From Mycolicibacterium sp. CBMA 226 (GTDB taxonomy: Bacteria > Actinomycetota > Actinomycetes > Mycobacteriales > Mycobacteriaceae), in the NCBI RefSeq assembly GCF_009729075.1, contig NZ_VTGY01000010.1, positions 35,210 through 99,209 on the forward strand: a DNA stretch of 64,000 nt, given 5' to 3'. The notes under the pieces are model-generated. The model had not been told where the DNA came from, did no database searches, and saw only the letters and a list, made by a program, of their open reading frames with translations. Positions 8,011 through 16,548 of the stretch are shown here, in pieces. The first letter of the stretch is position 1. Each line of letters begins with the position of its first letter. The position numbers and the translations under genes are program-made.

Positions 8011-9269
8011 TACCCACCCCCATCGACCTGCTTGTAGATCTGCCCCGCCTTCATGACGAAGCGTACGTCCAGCGTACTGGCGATATTGCGGGACACGTCG
8101 CCAGGCACAGCCACGATGTCCGCGAGGTAGCCCGGCACCAGGCGGCCGAGTTCGTCGTCGGTGTCGATGAGTTCGGCGCTCGTGACAGTGGCGGCACGGA
8201 TGGCCTGCATCGGCGTCATGCCGCGGGCAACCAGCGCGCACAACTCCTTCGCGTTCTGCCCGTGCGGAACGGCCGGCGCATCTGTTCCACACGCGATGCG
8301 GACGCCGGCCGCAATGGCTTTGGGCAACATCGCCTGCGCCTGTGGAAATACCACCTCGGCCTTTTTACGCAGCTCAGGTGCGATGCGGTCGATGGCCATG
8401 GCTTCGGTGAGATAGGTGGTCGACACCAGGAACGTGCCGGTGTCGGCCATCACCTTGATGGTGTCGTCCGTCGCGAGGAAGCCGTGCTCGATGCAGTCGA
8501 TACCGGCACGGATGCAGGCCCGAATCGCACTGTCCCCCACCGCGTGTGCCGCCACGCGCACGCCGGCTCGGTGTGCCTCGTCGGCGATCGCGGCGAACTC
8601 GTCATCCGAATACTGCTGGGCACCCGGGGCGGTGCTGTGCGACATCACCCCACCCGAGGCGGACACCTTGATCAGCTTGGCACCGTGCCGGACCTGGTAG
8701 CGCACGCAAGCGCGGACCTCGTCGACGCCATTGGCGATGCCCTCCCCTACGGACAACGGCATGATGCCCGGCGCCAGGCGCTGAAACACCGTCGGGTCGA
8801 GGTGCCCGCCGTACGGAGTGACGGCGTGCCCGGCCGGGTAGATCCGGGGCCCGACGTGCCAGCCCTGATCGATGGCACGCATGAGGGCGACGTCCAGCAG
8901 GTACCCACCCGTCTTGACCATCAGGCCGAGGTTGCGCACAGTCGTGAACCCGGCCTCCAGCGTGGTGCGGGCGTTGACTGCGCCGCGCAGCGTCCGATAC
9001 GCCGGGTCGTCCTGCACGCCGTGCATGGGACTCGGCAGGCCCTCGGGACCGCCGGGCCCGCCGATCAGCAGGTTGAGCTCCATGTCCATCAGACCCGGCA
9101 GCAGCGTCACATCGCCCAGGTCGATGACTTCCGCCGAATCCGGCAATGGCTCAACCGGATTGACGGCTTTGATCCGCTCGCCCTCGACCACGATCACGGC
9201 CGGCGACCGCACCTCGCCACTGTCGACGTCGGCCCAACGCTCGGCGCGGAGAACAGTCAACTCTGTCAC
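8010..9269 (-). CDS. amidohydrolase-superfamily protein with altered HxH motif (copy 1)
   Basis: A 419-residue protein of the metal-dependent amidohydrolase family close to imidazolonepropionase-like and prolidase-like enzymes. Most of the metal site is present: the Lys in KLIKVSASGG, His in VAAHAVG, His in CIEHGF and Asp in CGTDAPAVPHG. The first motif, normally GLIDxHxH, reads GLMDMELN, so both histidines are replaced (Glu and Asn). The copy at 28524-29798 has the same change. The GTG at 9269 overlaps the stop of the Rieske-associated small gene (GTGA). The substrate is unknown; the constant linkage to a Rieske gene suggests hydrolysis of an oxygenation product. Confidence 0.85.
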   Translation of the reverse strand: MTELTVLRAERWADVDSGEVRSPAVIVVEGERIKAVNPVEPLPDSAEVIDLGDVTLLPGLMDMELNLLIGGPGGPEGLPSPMHGVQDDPAYRTLRGAVNARTTLEAGFTTVRNLGLMVKTGGYLLDVALMRAIDQGWHVGPRIYPAGHAVTPYGGHLDPTVFQRLAPGIMPLSVGEGIANGVDEVRACVRYQVRHGAKLIKVSASGGVMSHSTAPGAQQYSDDEFAAIADEAHRAGVRVAAHAVGDSAIRACIRAGIDCIEHGFLATDDTIKVMADTGTFLVSTTYLTEAMAIDRIAPELRKKAEVVFPQAQAMLPKAIAAGVRIACGTDAPAVPHGQNAKELCALVARGMTPMQAIRAATVTSAELIDTDDELGRLVPGYLADIVAVPGDVSRNIASTLDVRFVMKAGQIYKQVDGGG

Positions 9270-9595
9270 GGGACCGGTTCGTAGACGCAGTCGAGCTTCG
9301 TGGCCCCGGAGTCGGGAACCCGAGGCTGTTTCCAGCATTCCACGGGAAACGACACCATGATCATGGAGTACAGCAGGTGCATGAGGTTCAGGACGTCCTC
9401 GGGCATGTCATCGAGGCTGAACTTGTCGCAGTACGAAATGGCGTCTTCTGCCCGTGGCGTGATCGCGTCGTAGAACGCCTGCATCTGCGCCATGGAGCTG
9501 TCCAGTCGCTTGGCATAGCGCTGCGCTTCGGTCGGCAGGCACCACTCGGAAAACGGCTCCAGGTCGGCGAATTCGGCCGGCAGCTGCGCGGTCAT
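9266..9595 (-). CDS. small Rieske-associated protein, copy 2
   Basis: A 109-residue homologue of the proteins at 3967-4308 and 28184-28522. It has the same AEFADLEPFSEW start, the YDAITPR..DAISYCDKF centre and the LMHLLYSMIMVSFPVE hydrophobic segment, followed by WKQPRVPDSGA. The ATG overlaps the Rieske stop (ATGA) and its stop overlaps the amidohydrolase start (GTGA), so three proteins are made as one coupled block. No catalytic motif is visible. Subunit or maturation partner of the oxygenase is the simplest reading. Confidence 0.85.
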   Translation of the reverse strand: MTAQLPAEFADLEPFSEWCLPTEAQRYAKRLDSSMAQMQAFYDAITPRAEDAISYCDKFSLDDMPEDVLNLMHLLYSMIMVSFPVECWKQPRVPDSGATKLDCVYEPVP

Positions 9596-10863
9596 GATCG
9601 CACCCCCGCAGTCTTGCGCTGATAGTCCTCGATCCAGGCGGCGGTTTCGTGGTGCAGGTGCCGGATGAGCACCTCCTGGTCGCACAGCAGGAATTCACTG
9701 ACGGTGCGGGACTCGATCATGGACTGGGTGGCCTCCAGCGTGTTGGCATCCTGCAGGCCGTACTCCTTGAATGTCACCGCCGCGAGCTCCTGCCCGATGC
9801 GTTCGCGGGGACTGCGCGCCTTCGGAAAGTACAGCGTGCATTCGAAGAGATGGGTGTTGTACGACGTCGGCCAATAGTGATAGGTCAGGTACCAGCCCTG
9901 CCCCCAGAACAGGACCACGAAGTTGGGGAACAACTGGAATGAATCCAGACCCCATGGATCACATTTCGCCGGATTGAGGCCGACGGGCATCTCCCCCAGG
10001 TCGGGCGAATCCCATGGCCCGAACAAGCCGCTCTGGCAGATGTCTTCCATCGGCTTGCGCATCTCGGCGCTCATCTCCCACACCCGAACCCCGGAAGTAC
10101 TGACAAGCCGGTGCGGCCCGTCGATCCGGTAGTGCGGCGCCTCGAAACCGGCCTGCGCGGCGGCCTTCGAATAGTTGGTCGGCGACTGATTCGCGTGCAG
10201 GACCGGTGCGTGGTAGAACTCCTGGAACGCGTCCATGTAGAGCTTCCAATTCGCTTTGACCTCAGAGCGATACGTGAATTTCGAGGTCAGTTTCTCGAAG
10301 GGATAGCCCTCCAGCCCGAGGATCATGGGGCCGAGAAAGTCGCGCAGCGACTGCTCCGGTTCAGGCGCGAAGTTGACGAAGATGAAGCCCTCCCAGACAT
10401 CGCAATGCACGGGCACCAACCCGTACCGGTCCTTGTCCAGGTCGAAGAATTCGCCCTCCTGCTGCACGAACGTGAGGTTGCCGTCGAGGTCGTATCTCCA
10501 GGCGTGGTACTTGCAGGTGAACTGCTTGCAGAACCCCTTGGCCTCCTCCAGCGGCATGTCATTCCACACCAGTTTGTTGCCCCGGTGCCGGCAGATGTTG
10601 TGGAACGCCTTCACCTCCCCGGCGTTGTTGCGCACCACGATGATCGAGGTGTTCACCACCTTGAGCTCTTTGGTGAAGTAGCTGCCCTTACGCGGAAGTT
10701 GTTCGACGCGACCGACGTTCAGCCAGGCCCGCTTGAACACTGCCTTGCGCTCGATCTCGTATTGCTCGGGACTGATCGAGTCCTCGTACGACACCGGATC
10801 GGTGCCCAGTCGCGGATAGTGTTCCGTCCAACTGCCCTCGGGCGGCTTCGGAAACCGGGCCAT
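9592..10863 (-). CDS. Rieske non-heme iron oxygenase, catalytic subunit (copy 2)
   Basis: 423 residues, with Rieske ligands in CRHRGNK and CKYHAW and the iron site in DAFQEFYHAPVLH. It is closely similar in length and layout to the Rieske proteins at 4305 and 26884, with which it shares the PKPPEGSWTEHYP beginning and the WPTSYNTHLFE segment. An AGGAGG site precedes the ATG. It heads a leftward operon with the small partner, an amidohydrolase and a MarR regulator. Unlike copy 1 there is no reductase or dehydrogenase in the operon, so it must borrow electrons, probably from the 6371-7387 reductase. Confidence 0.93.
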   Translation of the reverse strand: MARFPKPPEGSWTEHYPRLGTDPVSYEDSISPEQYEIERKAVFKRAWLNVGRVEQLPRKGSYFTKELKVVNTSIIVVRNNAGEVKAFHNICRHRGNKLVWNDMPLEEAKGFCKQFTCKYHAWRYDLDGNLTFVQQEGEFFDLDKDRYGLVPVHCDVWEGFIFVNFAPEPEQSLRDFLGPMILGLEGYPFEKLTSKFTYRSEVKANWKLYMDAFQEFYHAPVLHANQSPTNYSKAAAQAGFEAPHYRIDGPHRLVSTSGVRVWEMSAEMRKPMEDICQSGLFGPWDSPDLGEMPVGLNPAKCDPWGLDSFQLFPNFVVLFWGQGWYLTYHYWPTSYNTHLFECTLYFPKARSPRERIGQELAAVTFKEYGLQDANTLEATQSMIESRTVSEFLLCDQEVLIRHLHHETAAWIEDYQRKTAGVRS

Positions 10864-10916
10864 GGCGCACTCCTCCTCGACGTGACGACACAGCCGACGG
10901 TATCTGCCCGATGCAC

Positions 10917-10938
10917 CAATGACAAGTAGTTGATACTC
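10917..10938 (-). promoter_or_regulatory. motif B operator upstream of Rieske copy 2
   Basis: On the minus strand this reads GAGTATCAACTACTTGTCAT, one base different from the site at 7396-7415, and the similarity extends through the next two bases. It lies 54 bases upstream of the Rieske start. The identical flank shows that this is a copied operator rather than a chance palindrome. Confidence 0.75.
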
Positions 10939-10958
10939 ATCGGCGTGCCCGGGTGTCG

Positions 10959-11561
10959 TCAGGGGAACTTGATCGCCGAGACGTACATGTCGACAACCGG
11001 CCGGAACAGATCGACGCCGTCGAGCTCGTTGCTCAGGACGATCGCATCACTGGTGGCGAGGAGGATCTGCGCGAACGTGGCCGCCGGTATCAGCAGCGTC
11101 CCACCCAGGCGGTCGACACCCTCGACGATGAAGCCGGCCAATGCGTCGACCACCTCAGATCGCCTGGCCGCGACCCGATCTCGCACTTCCGGGTTTCGCA
11201 ACAGATAGAGGGTGAACTCGTACCCCAAGGCCGCGTGCTCGGCGCCGCGGCCACGACTCAGCTCGAGCCAGCGCTCGGCGATCTCATCGCGCTCGTGCGC
11301 TCCGACACGTTCCGACCTCGACATCACTTCCGCGAATTTGTCGAAGTACTGGCGCCAATATCGGTCGTTGACCGCAAGGAACAGGTCTTCCTTGGTGGCG
11401 AAATGCTTGTAGATCGCCCCTTTGGTGTAGCCGGCGACGGACGCGATCTCATCGAGAGTCGCTGGCGCGAAGCCCTTTTCGGCGAACACGTCCTCAGCCG
11501 CATCCAACAGCAGCGAACGCGTGTGTTCCAGTCGCCGCTCCCGCGTCCAACGCTCCACCAT
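10959..11561 (-). CDS. TetR-family transcriptional regulator
   Basis: A 200-residue TetR protein. The N-terminal helix-turn-helix spans roughly residues 15-60, with TLDEIASVAGYTKGAIYKHF as recognition region. The C-terminal ligand-binding half is TetR-like without a recognisable specificity. It is divergent from the AveC-NorQD operon, and the 90-base gap between them holds two inverted repeats, so it most likely represses that operon and itself. No co-transcribed gene is evident. Confidence 0.92.
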   Translation of the reverse strand: MVERWTRERRLEHTRSLLLDAAEDVFAEKGFAPATLDEIASVAGYTKGAIYKHFATKEDLFLAVNDRYWRQYFDKFAEVMSRSERVGAHERDEIAERWLELSRGRGAEHAALGYEFTLYLLRNPEVRDRVAARRSEVVDALAGFIVEGVDRLGGTLLIPAATFAQILLATSDAIVLSNELDGVDLFRPVVDMYVSAIKFP

Positions 11562-11580
11562 GAAAAAATTCTGCCACAGA

Positions 11581-11622
11581 TTCCAAGATTCCTATTGGAA
11601 ACTCAGATACCAGTGGGTATCT
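11581..11622. promoter_or_regulatory. two inverted repeats in the TetR/AveC divergent promoter
   Basis: TTCCAA (11581-11586) and TTGGAA (11595-11600) form one dyad. AGATACC (11605-11611) and GGTATCT (11616-11622) form a second perfect dyad with a 4-base spacer. Both lie between the divergent starts at 11561 and 11652. They are candidate operators for the TetR at 10959-11561. Confidence 0.6.
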
Positions 11623-11651
11623 TCGAGACAACGCGAACTCAAGGAGGCCTC

Positions 11652-12806
11652 GTGAGTGAAATGCTGAGCAAGAAGCCCATCGTCACCGAATCACTGGGCG
11701 GAACCACGAATCTCAGTGGCAGCCAAGCTCCTTCGGCGCCAGTCAAAATCTGGGCGTTCTTCGGCGGCGCGCTGCTGCTGTTCCAGGTCTATGTCTGGAC
11801 CCGCTGGGTCACCGGGCCGTATTTCGTCCGCGTCCCCGCCGGTCCGACGGACCCGCCGACATACATGAAGGTCATGCTGATGGTGAACTGCGCCTTCATG
11901 GTGGTCGGGTTCCCCGCAGCCATCTGGTGGTTCTTCGTCAGGCCCTGGCGTCGCGAGCGGCGCATCACGCTCGACGGCATGCTCTTCGCGTCATGCGCCC
12001 TGTTCTTCTTCCAGGATCCCCTGCTCAACTACACCAACACGTGGTGCACGTACAACATGTGGATCTGGAACATGGGCTCCTGGACGTCGAACATCCCCAG
12101 CTGGATCTCGCCCGAATCGCCGGGACATCAAGTGGGCGAACCGCTTCCCATCAACATGCCCGGCTACGGCATGGTGGTGGTGACGTTGATGGTCGGCTGC
12201 TGGGCAATGAGGAAGATCAAGTCGCGCTGGCCGAACATCAGTAACTTCCGATTGATCATCGCGACGTACGTTTTCTGCTTCTTCTTCGACTTCGTGATGG
12301 AAGGGCTGATCCTCGCGCCAATCGGGCTTTTCGTGTACCCCGGCGCGATTCAGGCCGTGTCGTTCAACGCCGGCACCTACTACCAATGGCCCGTCTACGA
12401 GGGGCTCATGTGGGGCGCCGTCATGACCGCGTTGTGCTGTCTGCGGTTCTTCACCGACGATCGCGGCCGCACCGTCGTCGAACGGGGCCTCGATCACGTC
12501 CGCGGCGGCGTCTTCCGGCAGCAACTGGTCCGGTTCCTGGCGATCTTCGCGGCCTGCAGCGGCGCGTTCTTCTTCCTCTACAACGTGCCCGCGCAGTGGT
12601 TCGGGCTGCACGCCGATCCCTGGCCCGAGGATATCCAGAAGCGTTCGTACTTCAGCCAGAGCGTCTGTGACGAACACACACCGTGCCCGAACCCGGTGCT
12701 GCCCATGCCGACCAAGCGCTCCGGCTACATCAATGTCGACGGCAAGCTCGTGCTCCCACCGGGCAAGGAGATGCCCAAGGACGCTCCTGTTCAGGTTGGG
12801 AAGTGA
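11652..12806 (+). CDS. AveC-like (spirocyclase family) membrane protein, copy 1
   Basis: A 384-residue multi-pass membrane protein with the landmarks of the AveC-like family in mycobacteria: WTRWVTGPYF, VPAGPTDPPTYMK, RPWRRERRITLDG, FFQDPLLNYTNTW, and a conserved C-terminal region with CDEHTPCP. AveC of Streptomyces avermitilis acts in spiroketal formation; the mycobacterial members have no known function. The GTG start has a strong AAGGAGG site eight bases upstream; the frame is open far upstream but the earlier part has no family similarity. It is followed after 6 bases by a paralogue, then by NorQ- and NorD-type genes. Confidence 0.88.
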   Translation: MSEMLSKKPIVTESLGGTTNLSGSQAPSAPVKIWAFFGGALLLFQVYVWTRWVTGPYFVRVPAGPTDPPTYMKVMLMVNCAFMVVGFPAAIWWFFVRPWRRERRITLDGMLFASCALFFFQDPLLNYTNTWCTYNMWIWNMGSWTSNIPSWISPESPGHQVGEPLPINMPGYGMVVVTLMVGCWAMRKIKSRWPNISNFRLIIATYVFCFFFDFVMEGLILAPIGLFVYPGAIQAVSFNAGTYYQWPVYEGLMWGAVMTALCCLRFFTDDRGRTVVERGLDHVRGGVFRQQLVRFLAIFAACSGAFFFLYNVPAQWFGLHADPWPEDIQKRSYFSQSVCDEHTPCPNPVLPMPTKRSGYINVDGKLVLPPGKEMPKDAPVQVGK

Positions 12807-12812
12807 CGGCGC

Positions 12813-13967
12813 ATGAGTGATCTGTCGCAGAAGAGGGCGGTCGTGACGGAACCGCTCAGTGGTGCGGCGCTCGGTACCCCGTCCAAGATCACGCCCGTGC
12901 GCGTCTGGGCCGCGGTCGGTGGTGCCATCCTGGCGTTCCAGCTCTACGTGTGGACCCGGTGGGTAACCGGGCCGCACTTCGAGCGCGTCCCGGCAGGACC
13001 GAGCGACCCACCGACGTACATGAAGGCCATCCTGTTCACCTGGACAGGCGTCATCATTGTCGGGCTGCCGGTTGCGGTGTGGTGGTTCATCATCCGGCCA
13101 TGGCGGCGGGAGCGACGCATCACGCTCGACGGCATGCTGCTCATCGCGTGCGGCCTGCTGTTCTTCCAGGACCCGCTGCTCAATTACGTGAACACATGGA
13201 GCACCTACAACACCTGGATGTGGAACCGGGGGTCGTGGGTGCAGGACGTCCCCGGCTGGATGTCGTTCGGCGAGCCCGGTCGCATGATGGCCGAGCCGTT
13301 CCTGATGAATGCACCCGGTTACTGCTTCGTCCTGCTGTGCACCATGCTCGGCTGCTGGGTGATGCGCAAGGCAAAAGCAAAGTGGCCCAACATCAATACG
13401 CTGGGCTTGATCGCCGTCGTGATCGTGTGGACCTTCTTCTTCGATTTCGTGATCGAAGGCCTCTTCCTCATGCCGATGGGCCTGTTCACCTACCCCGGTG
13501 CCATCCGGGCCCTGTCGGTCAATCCCGGTACCTACTACCAGTGGCCGGTCTACGAAGGGCTCATGTGGGGTGGCGTGCAGGCGGGTCTGTGCTGCCTGCG
13601 CTATTTCACCGACGACCGTGGCCGCACGTTCGTCGAACGCGGCCTCGACACGGTCCGTGGTGGCTTTGTGACACAGCAGTTCACGCGCTTCCTCGCGATC
13701 TTCGCGGCCTGCAGCGCATTCTTCTTCGTCCTCTACAACCTGCCCGCCCAGTGGTTCGCCATGCACCAGGACCCCTGGCCGGAAGACCTGTTGAAGCGCT
13801 CGTACTTCCTGATGGGCGTCTGCGGCGACGGTACCGACCGGGCCTGCCCCGATCCGTCGATCCCGATTCCGCTGCGGAACTCGAGCTACGTCAACATCCA
13901 CGGCCAGCTCGTGACACCCGATGGCGTCACGCTTCCGAAACTCGTTCCCGTCGAGAAGGGCAAATGA
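12813..13967 (+). CDS. AveC-like (spirocyclase family) membrane protein, copy 2
   Basis: Also 384 residues and clearly a tandem duplicate of the preceding gene: same WTRWVTGPHF, VPAGPSDPPTYMK, RPWRRERRITLDG, FFQDPLLNYVNTW and TYYQWPVYEGLMWG blocks, about two thirds identical by eye. Conserved polar and aromatic residues lie at membrane borders, and the C-terminal soluble tail contains a Cys-rich CGDGTDRACP segment. The two copies may form a heterodimer or act on different substrates. The ATG follows the previous stop by a few bases. Confidence 0.88.
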   Translation: MSDLSQKRAVVTEPLSGAALGTPSKITPVRVWAAVGGAILAFQLYVWTRWVTGPHFERVPAGPSDPPTYMKAILFTWTGVIIVGLPVAVWWFIIRPWRRERRITLDGMLLIACGLLFFQDPLLNYVNTWSTYNTWMWNRGSWVQDVPGWMSFGEPGRMMAEPFLMNAPGYCFVLLCTMLGCWVMRKAKAKWPNINTLGLIAVVIVWTFFFDFVIEGLFLMPMGLFTYPGAIRALSVNPGTYYQWPVYEGLMWGGVQAGLCCLRYFTDDRGRTFVERGLDTVRGGFVTQQFTRFLAIFAACSAFFFVLYNLPAQWFAMHQDPWPEDLLKRSYFLMGVCGDGTDRACPDPSIPIPLRNSSYVNIHGQLVTPDGVTLPKLVPVEKGK

Positions 13968-13968
13968 C

Positions 13969-14787
13969 TTGTTGAACAACACTTCTGCAGTTGTCAGGCC
14001 GGTGCCGAACGCGCCGTTCTACCGCGCCATCGGCGACGAGGTGGAGGTCTTCCGTGCGGCGTCCCGCCGGGGTCTACCGGTGCTGCTGAAAGGCCCGACG
14101 GGATGCGGCAAGACGCGGTTCGTGGAGGCGATGGCGCACGAACTCGGGCGGGATCTGATCACCGTCGCCGGCCATGAGGACATGACGTCCGCGGACCTCG
14201 TCGGGCGCTTCCTGCTGAAGGGCGGCGAAACCGTCTGGGTGGACGGACCTTTGACACGGGCGGTTCGCGAAGGGGCCATCTGCTATCTCGACGAGATTGT
14301 CGAGGCCCGTCAGGACACCACCGTCGTCATCCATCCGCTTGCCGACCACCGGCGCGAGCTGCCGGTCGACCGGCTCGGCGTCACGTTACCCGCGGCGCCC
14401 GGTTTTCAGCTCGTCATCTCCTACAACCCCGGCTATCAGAGCGTCCTCAAGAACATCAAGGAATCCACCCGGCAACGGTTCGTCGCCATCGAACTCGACT
14501 TCCCGCCCGCCGCCGCCGAGACGGAAATCGTGATGCACGAGGCCGGTATCGATGCCGAAACGGCGCGGAGTCTGGTCAAATTCGGCAACGCGATCCGCAC
14601 CTTGGACGGGTCACCGCTGCGCGAAGTGGCGTCCACCCGCATGTTGATCCTCGCCGGCGAACTCGTCGCCGAAGGGCTCAGTGTCCGCAGCGCCGTCCAG
14701 TCGGCCGTCGTCAAGGTGCTCTCCGACGACCACGACATCGTTCGCGCCCTGGGCGAGCTCGCGGACGCCGTTCTCCCCCGGTCGTGA
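13969..14787 (+). CDS. norQ-like: NorQ/CbbQ-type MoxR AAA+ ATPase
   Basis: About 272 residues; the start is TTG at 13969 or 13972, eight or eleven bases after GAGAAGGG. Walker A is GPTGCGKT, Walker B ICYLDEI, and the family-typical NPGYQ and the sensor region with STRQRF follow. NorQ/CbbQ ATPases work with a VWA partner (NorD/CbbO) to activate metalloenzymes such as nitric oxide reductase or Rubisco. Here the VWA partner is next, but no such enzyme is in the window; the operon partners are two AveC-like proteins. That makes AveC the natural client, which is inference. Confidence 0.88.
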   Translation: MLNNTSAVVRPVPNAPFYRAIGDEVEVFRAASRRGLPVLLKGPTGCGKTRFVEAMAHELGRDLITVAGHEDMTSADLVGRFLLKGGETVWVDGPLTRAVREGAICYLDEIVEARQDTTVVIHPLADHRRELPVDRLGVTLPAAPGFQLVISYNPGYQSVLKNIKESTRQRFVAIELDFPPAAAETEIVMHEAGIDAETARSLVKFGNAIRTLDGSPLREVASTRMLILAGELVAEGLSVRSAVQSAVVKVLSDDHDIVRALGELADAVLPRS

Positions 14788-16469
14788 CCGAGTCCGCCGG
14801 CCCCGAGCAGTTTCGGCTCGTCGCCATGCATGTCGCGGGCCGACCGATCGACGTCGTCGAGGCGCGCGACGGTGGCGCCGCATATACCGATGGCCACGTC
14901 GTCTACGTCTCGGCAGCACCATCGGCACAGCAGCGCAACGAGATGCTGGTGCAGAGCGCACTGCTCGGCGCGGGCAGCCTCGATGCACCCCTGGCGAAGG
15001 CCCTCCGCGGCCGCCCCGCCATGGCGCGCCGCTACCTGGCGCTGGAAGGCCGCCGGGTCCTGGCTGAATTGGCCAGCGAACTCCCACTCGCCGCTGAACT
15101 CGATGCCGGGGAACCGGCTACCTCGACTGCCGACGAGTCGCTCCAGATCGCAAGGGGCCGAAGGGCCGTCGATGATGCCCCGGACTGGTTCGGCGTCATC
15201 AAGCCTTCTCGGCTGCTGGCTTCGCCGGTGGGTCCGGGCTCGAAGCCCACAGACAAGGACCTCCAGCTGAAGTTCGAGGTGCCGGACGTCGACGGCGAAC
15301 CGGACGACGAGGACGACGACACCGGAGAATCCGAGGACAGCAAGATCCTCAAGCTTTTCGAAGCACCGATGGCGTCCCGAACGATGTCTGATTTCCTGTC
15401 CAAGCTCTTCGGCAGTTCGAAGTCGAAAGGGCAGGACAACGCGGGCGCCGAGATGCAGATCGGCAGCGTGCGGCGAGTCGGCAGGGTCGGCCCCGATGCG
15501 CGGCCCTTACCCACGCAGATCCGGTTCACCGATGACCGACGGCCCGGTGCCACGCTGGGAGTCGGCGGCGCCCTGCATCCCGAATGGGACGTCTTCGCGG
15601 GCCGCTACAAAGAGGACTGGTGCCGGGTTATCGATTTCCCGCTCACCGCCGCCGCTGACGTCTCTGCGGCCGGCGTGCCCCACGACGACGTCCTGCGACG
15701 TCGCCTGTCGCGAATCGGGCTCGGGCCCAAGATTCTTCGCGGCCGGGCCGACGGTGACGAGCTGGACATCGAAGCTCTGATCGACCTGTTCGTCGATCTG
15801 CGCTCCGGTTTCTCCCCGCCCGAACACGTGTACCTGGAACAGCGCAAGCTCTCTCGCAATCTGGGCGTGCTCATCCTGGTCGACGCCTCGGGTTCGGCGA
15901 CCGAAACCGACGCCGACGGACTGGCCGTCCATGAGCACCAGCGCCGGGCAGCTGCCACCATGGCCGCCGTGCTCGAAGAACTCGGTGACCGCGTGGCCGT
16001 CTACGGATTCCGGTCGCAGGGCCGTCACGCCGTCCACCTGCCCGCAATCAAGCCGTTCGGGCACCGGTTCGGCGCCGTGGGACGGGCTCGGCTGAATCAG
16101 CTCGAGCCATCGGGCTATACCCGTCTCGGCGCGGCCATCCGCGGCGCGGGCGAAATTCTCAAGGAGCAGGCGGGCACACCCAACCGGTTGCTCCTCGTCC
16201 TGTCCGACGGATTCCCCTACGACGACGGCTACGAGGGCCGCTACGCAGAAGCCGACGCCCACAAGGCGCTCGAAGAACTGCGGATGGACGGCGTTGCCTG
16301 CCTGTGTCTTTCGATCGGTGGCGCCAGCAAGACCGAGGCGCTGGAACGTGTCTTCGGCTCTGCCAGCCATGCCAGTGCCGGCACACTGGCCGAATTGAGC
16401 CCGCGCATGGACCAGTTGTTCCTCTCATCCCTGCGCGAGCTGGCGGCACCGAAGCCGGCGAACCGTTAG
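14784..16469 (+). CDS. norD-like: NorD/CbbO-type VWA-domain activation protein
   Basis: A 561-residue protein. The C-terminal von Willebrand A domain starts near residue 350 with the MIDAS motif DASGS and continues with LLLVLSDGFPYDD. A long middle linker includes a run of Asp/Glu. The N-terminal part is helical. NorD/CbbO proteins bind the client and are remodelled by the NorQ/CbbQ ATPase. The GTG overlaps the stop of the ATPase gene (GTGA), so the two are made together. It ends the AveC operon. Confidence 0.87.
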   Translation: MTESAGPEQFRLVAMHVAGRPIDVVEARDGGAAYTDGHVVYVSAAPSAQQRNEMLVQSALLGAGSLDAPLAKALRGRPAMARRYLALEGRRVLAELASELPLAAELDAGEPATSTADESLQIARGRRAVDDAPDWFGVIKPSRLLASPVGPGSKPTDKDLQLKFEVPDVDGEPDDEDDDTGESEDSKILKLFEAPMASRTMSDFLSKLFGSSKSKGQDNAGAEMQIGSVRRVGRVGPDARPLPTQIRFTDDRRPGATLGVGGALHPEWDVFAGRYKEDWCRVIDFPLTAAADVSAAGVPHDDVLRRRLSRIGLGPKILRGRADGDELDIEALIDLFVDLRSGFSPPEHVYLEQRKLSRNLGVLILVDASGSATETDADGLAVHEHQRRAAATMAAVLEELGDRVAVYGFRSQGRHAVHLPAIKPFGHRFGAVGRARLNQLEPSGYTRLGAAIRGAGEILKEQAGTPNRLLLVLSDGFPYDDGYEGRYAEADAHKALEELRMDGVACLCLSIGGASKTEALERVFGSASHASAGTLAELSPRMDQLFLSSLRELAAPKPANR

Positions 16470-16476
16470 TCCGCAG

Positions 16477-16496
16477 GTATCAAGTACTTAACATTT
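16477..16496 (+). promoter_or_regulatory. motif B operator upstream of the phosphotransferase gene
   Basis: GGTATCAAGTACTTAACATT matches the sites at 7396 and 10917 (GAGTATCAAsTACTTGTCATT) with three differences. It lies 52 bases upstream of the ATG at 16549, the same distance as at Rieske copy 2, so position as well as sequence is conserved. Confidence 0.7.
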
Positions 16497-16548
16497 CCTC
16501 AGCGATGCGATATGACTGATAAGGACGACCTTCTCGTCATGCAGTCGA

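Noticed and set aside
10953..11651. Upstream extension of the first AveC-like gene
   Set aside because: It overlaps the TetR gene on the other strand and the divergent promoter. The GTG at 11652 has a strong AAGGAGG site and the family similarity begins there.
11991..13982. 663-codon leftward open frame antisense to the two AveC-like genes
   Set aside because: High GC3 creates long antisense frames. The rightward frames have family similarity, ribosome-binding sites and paralogy, while this one reads as Arg/His-rich low-complexity protein.
13969..16469. Reading norQD-like genes as evidence of denitrification
   Set aside because: No nitric oxide, nitrite or nitrous oxide reductase is in the window, and the operon partners are AveC-like proteins.
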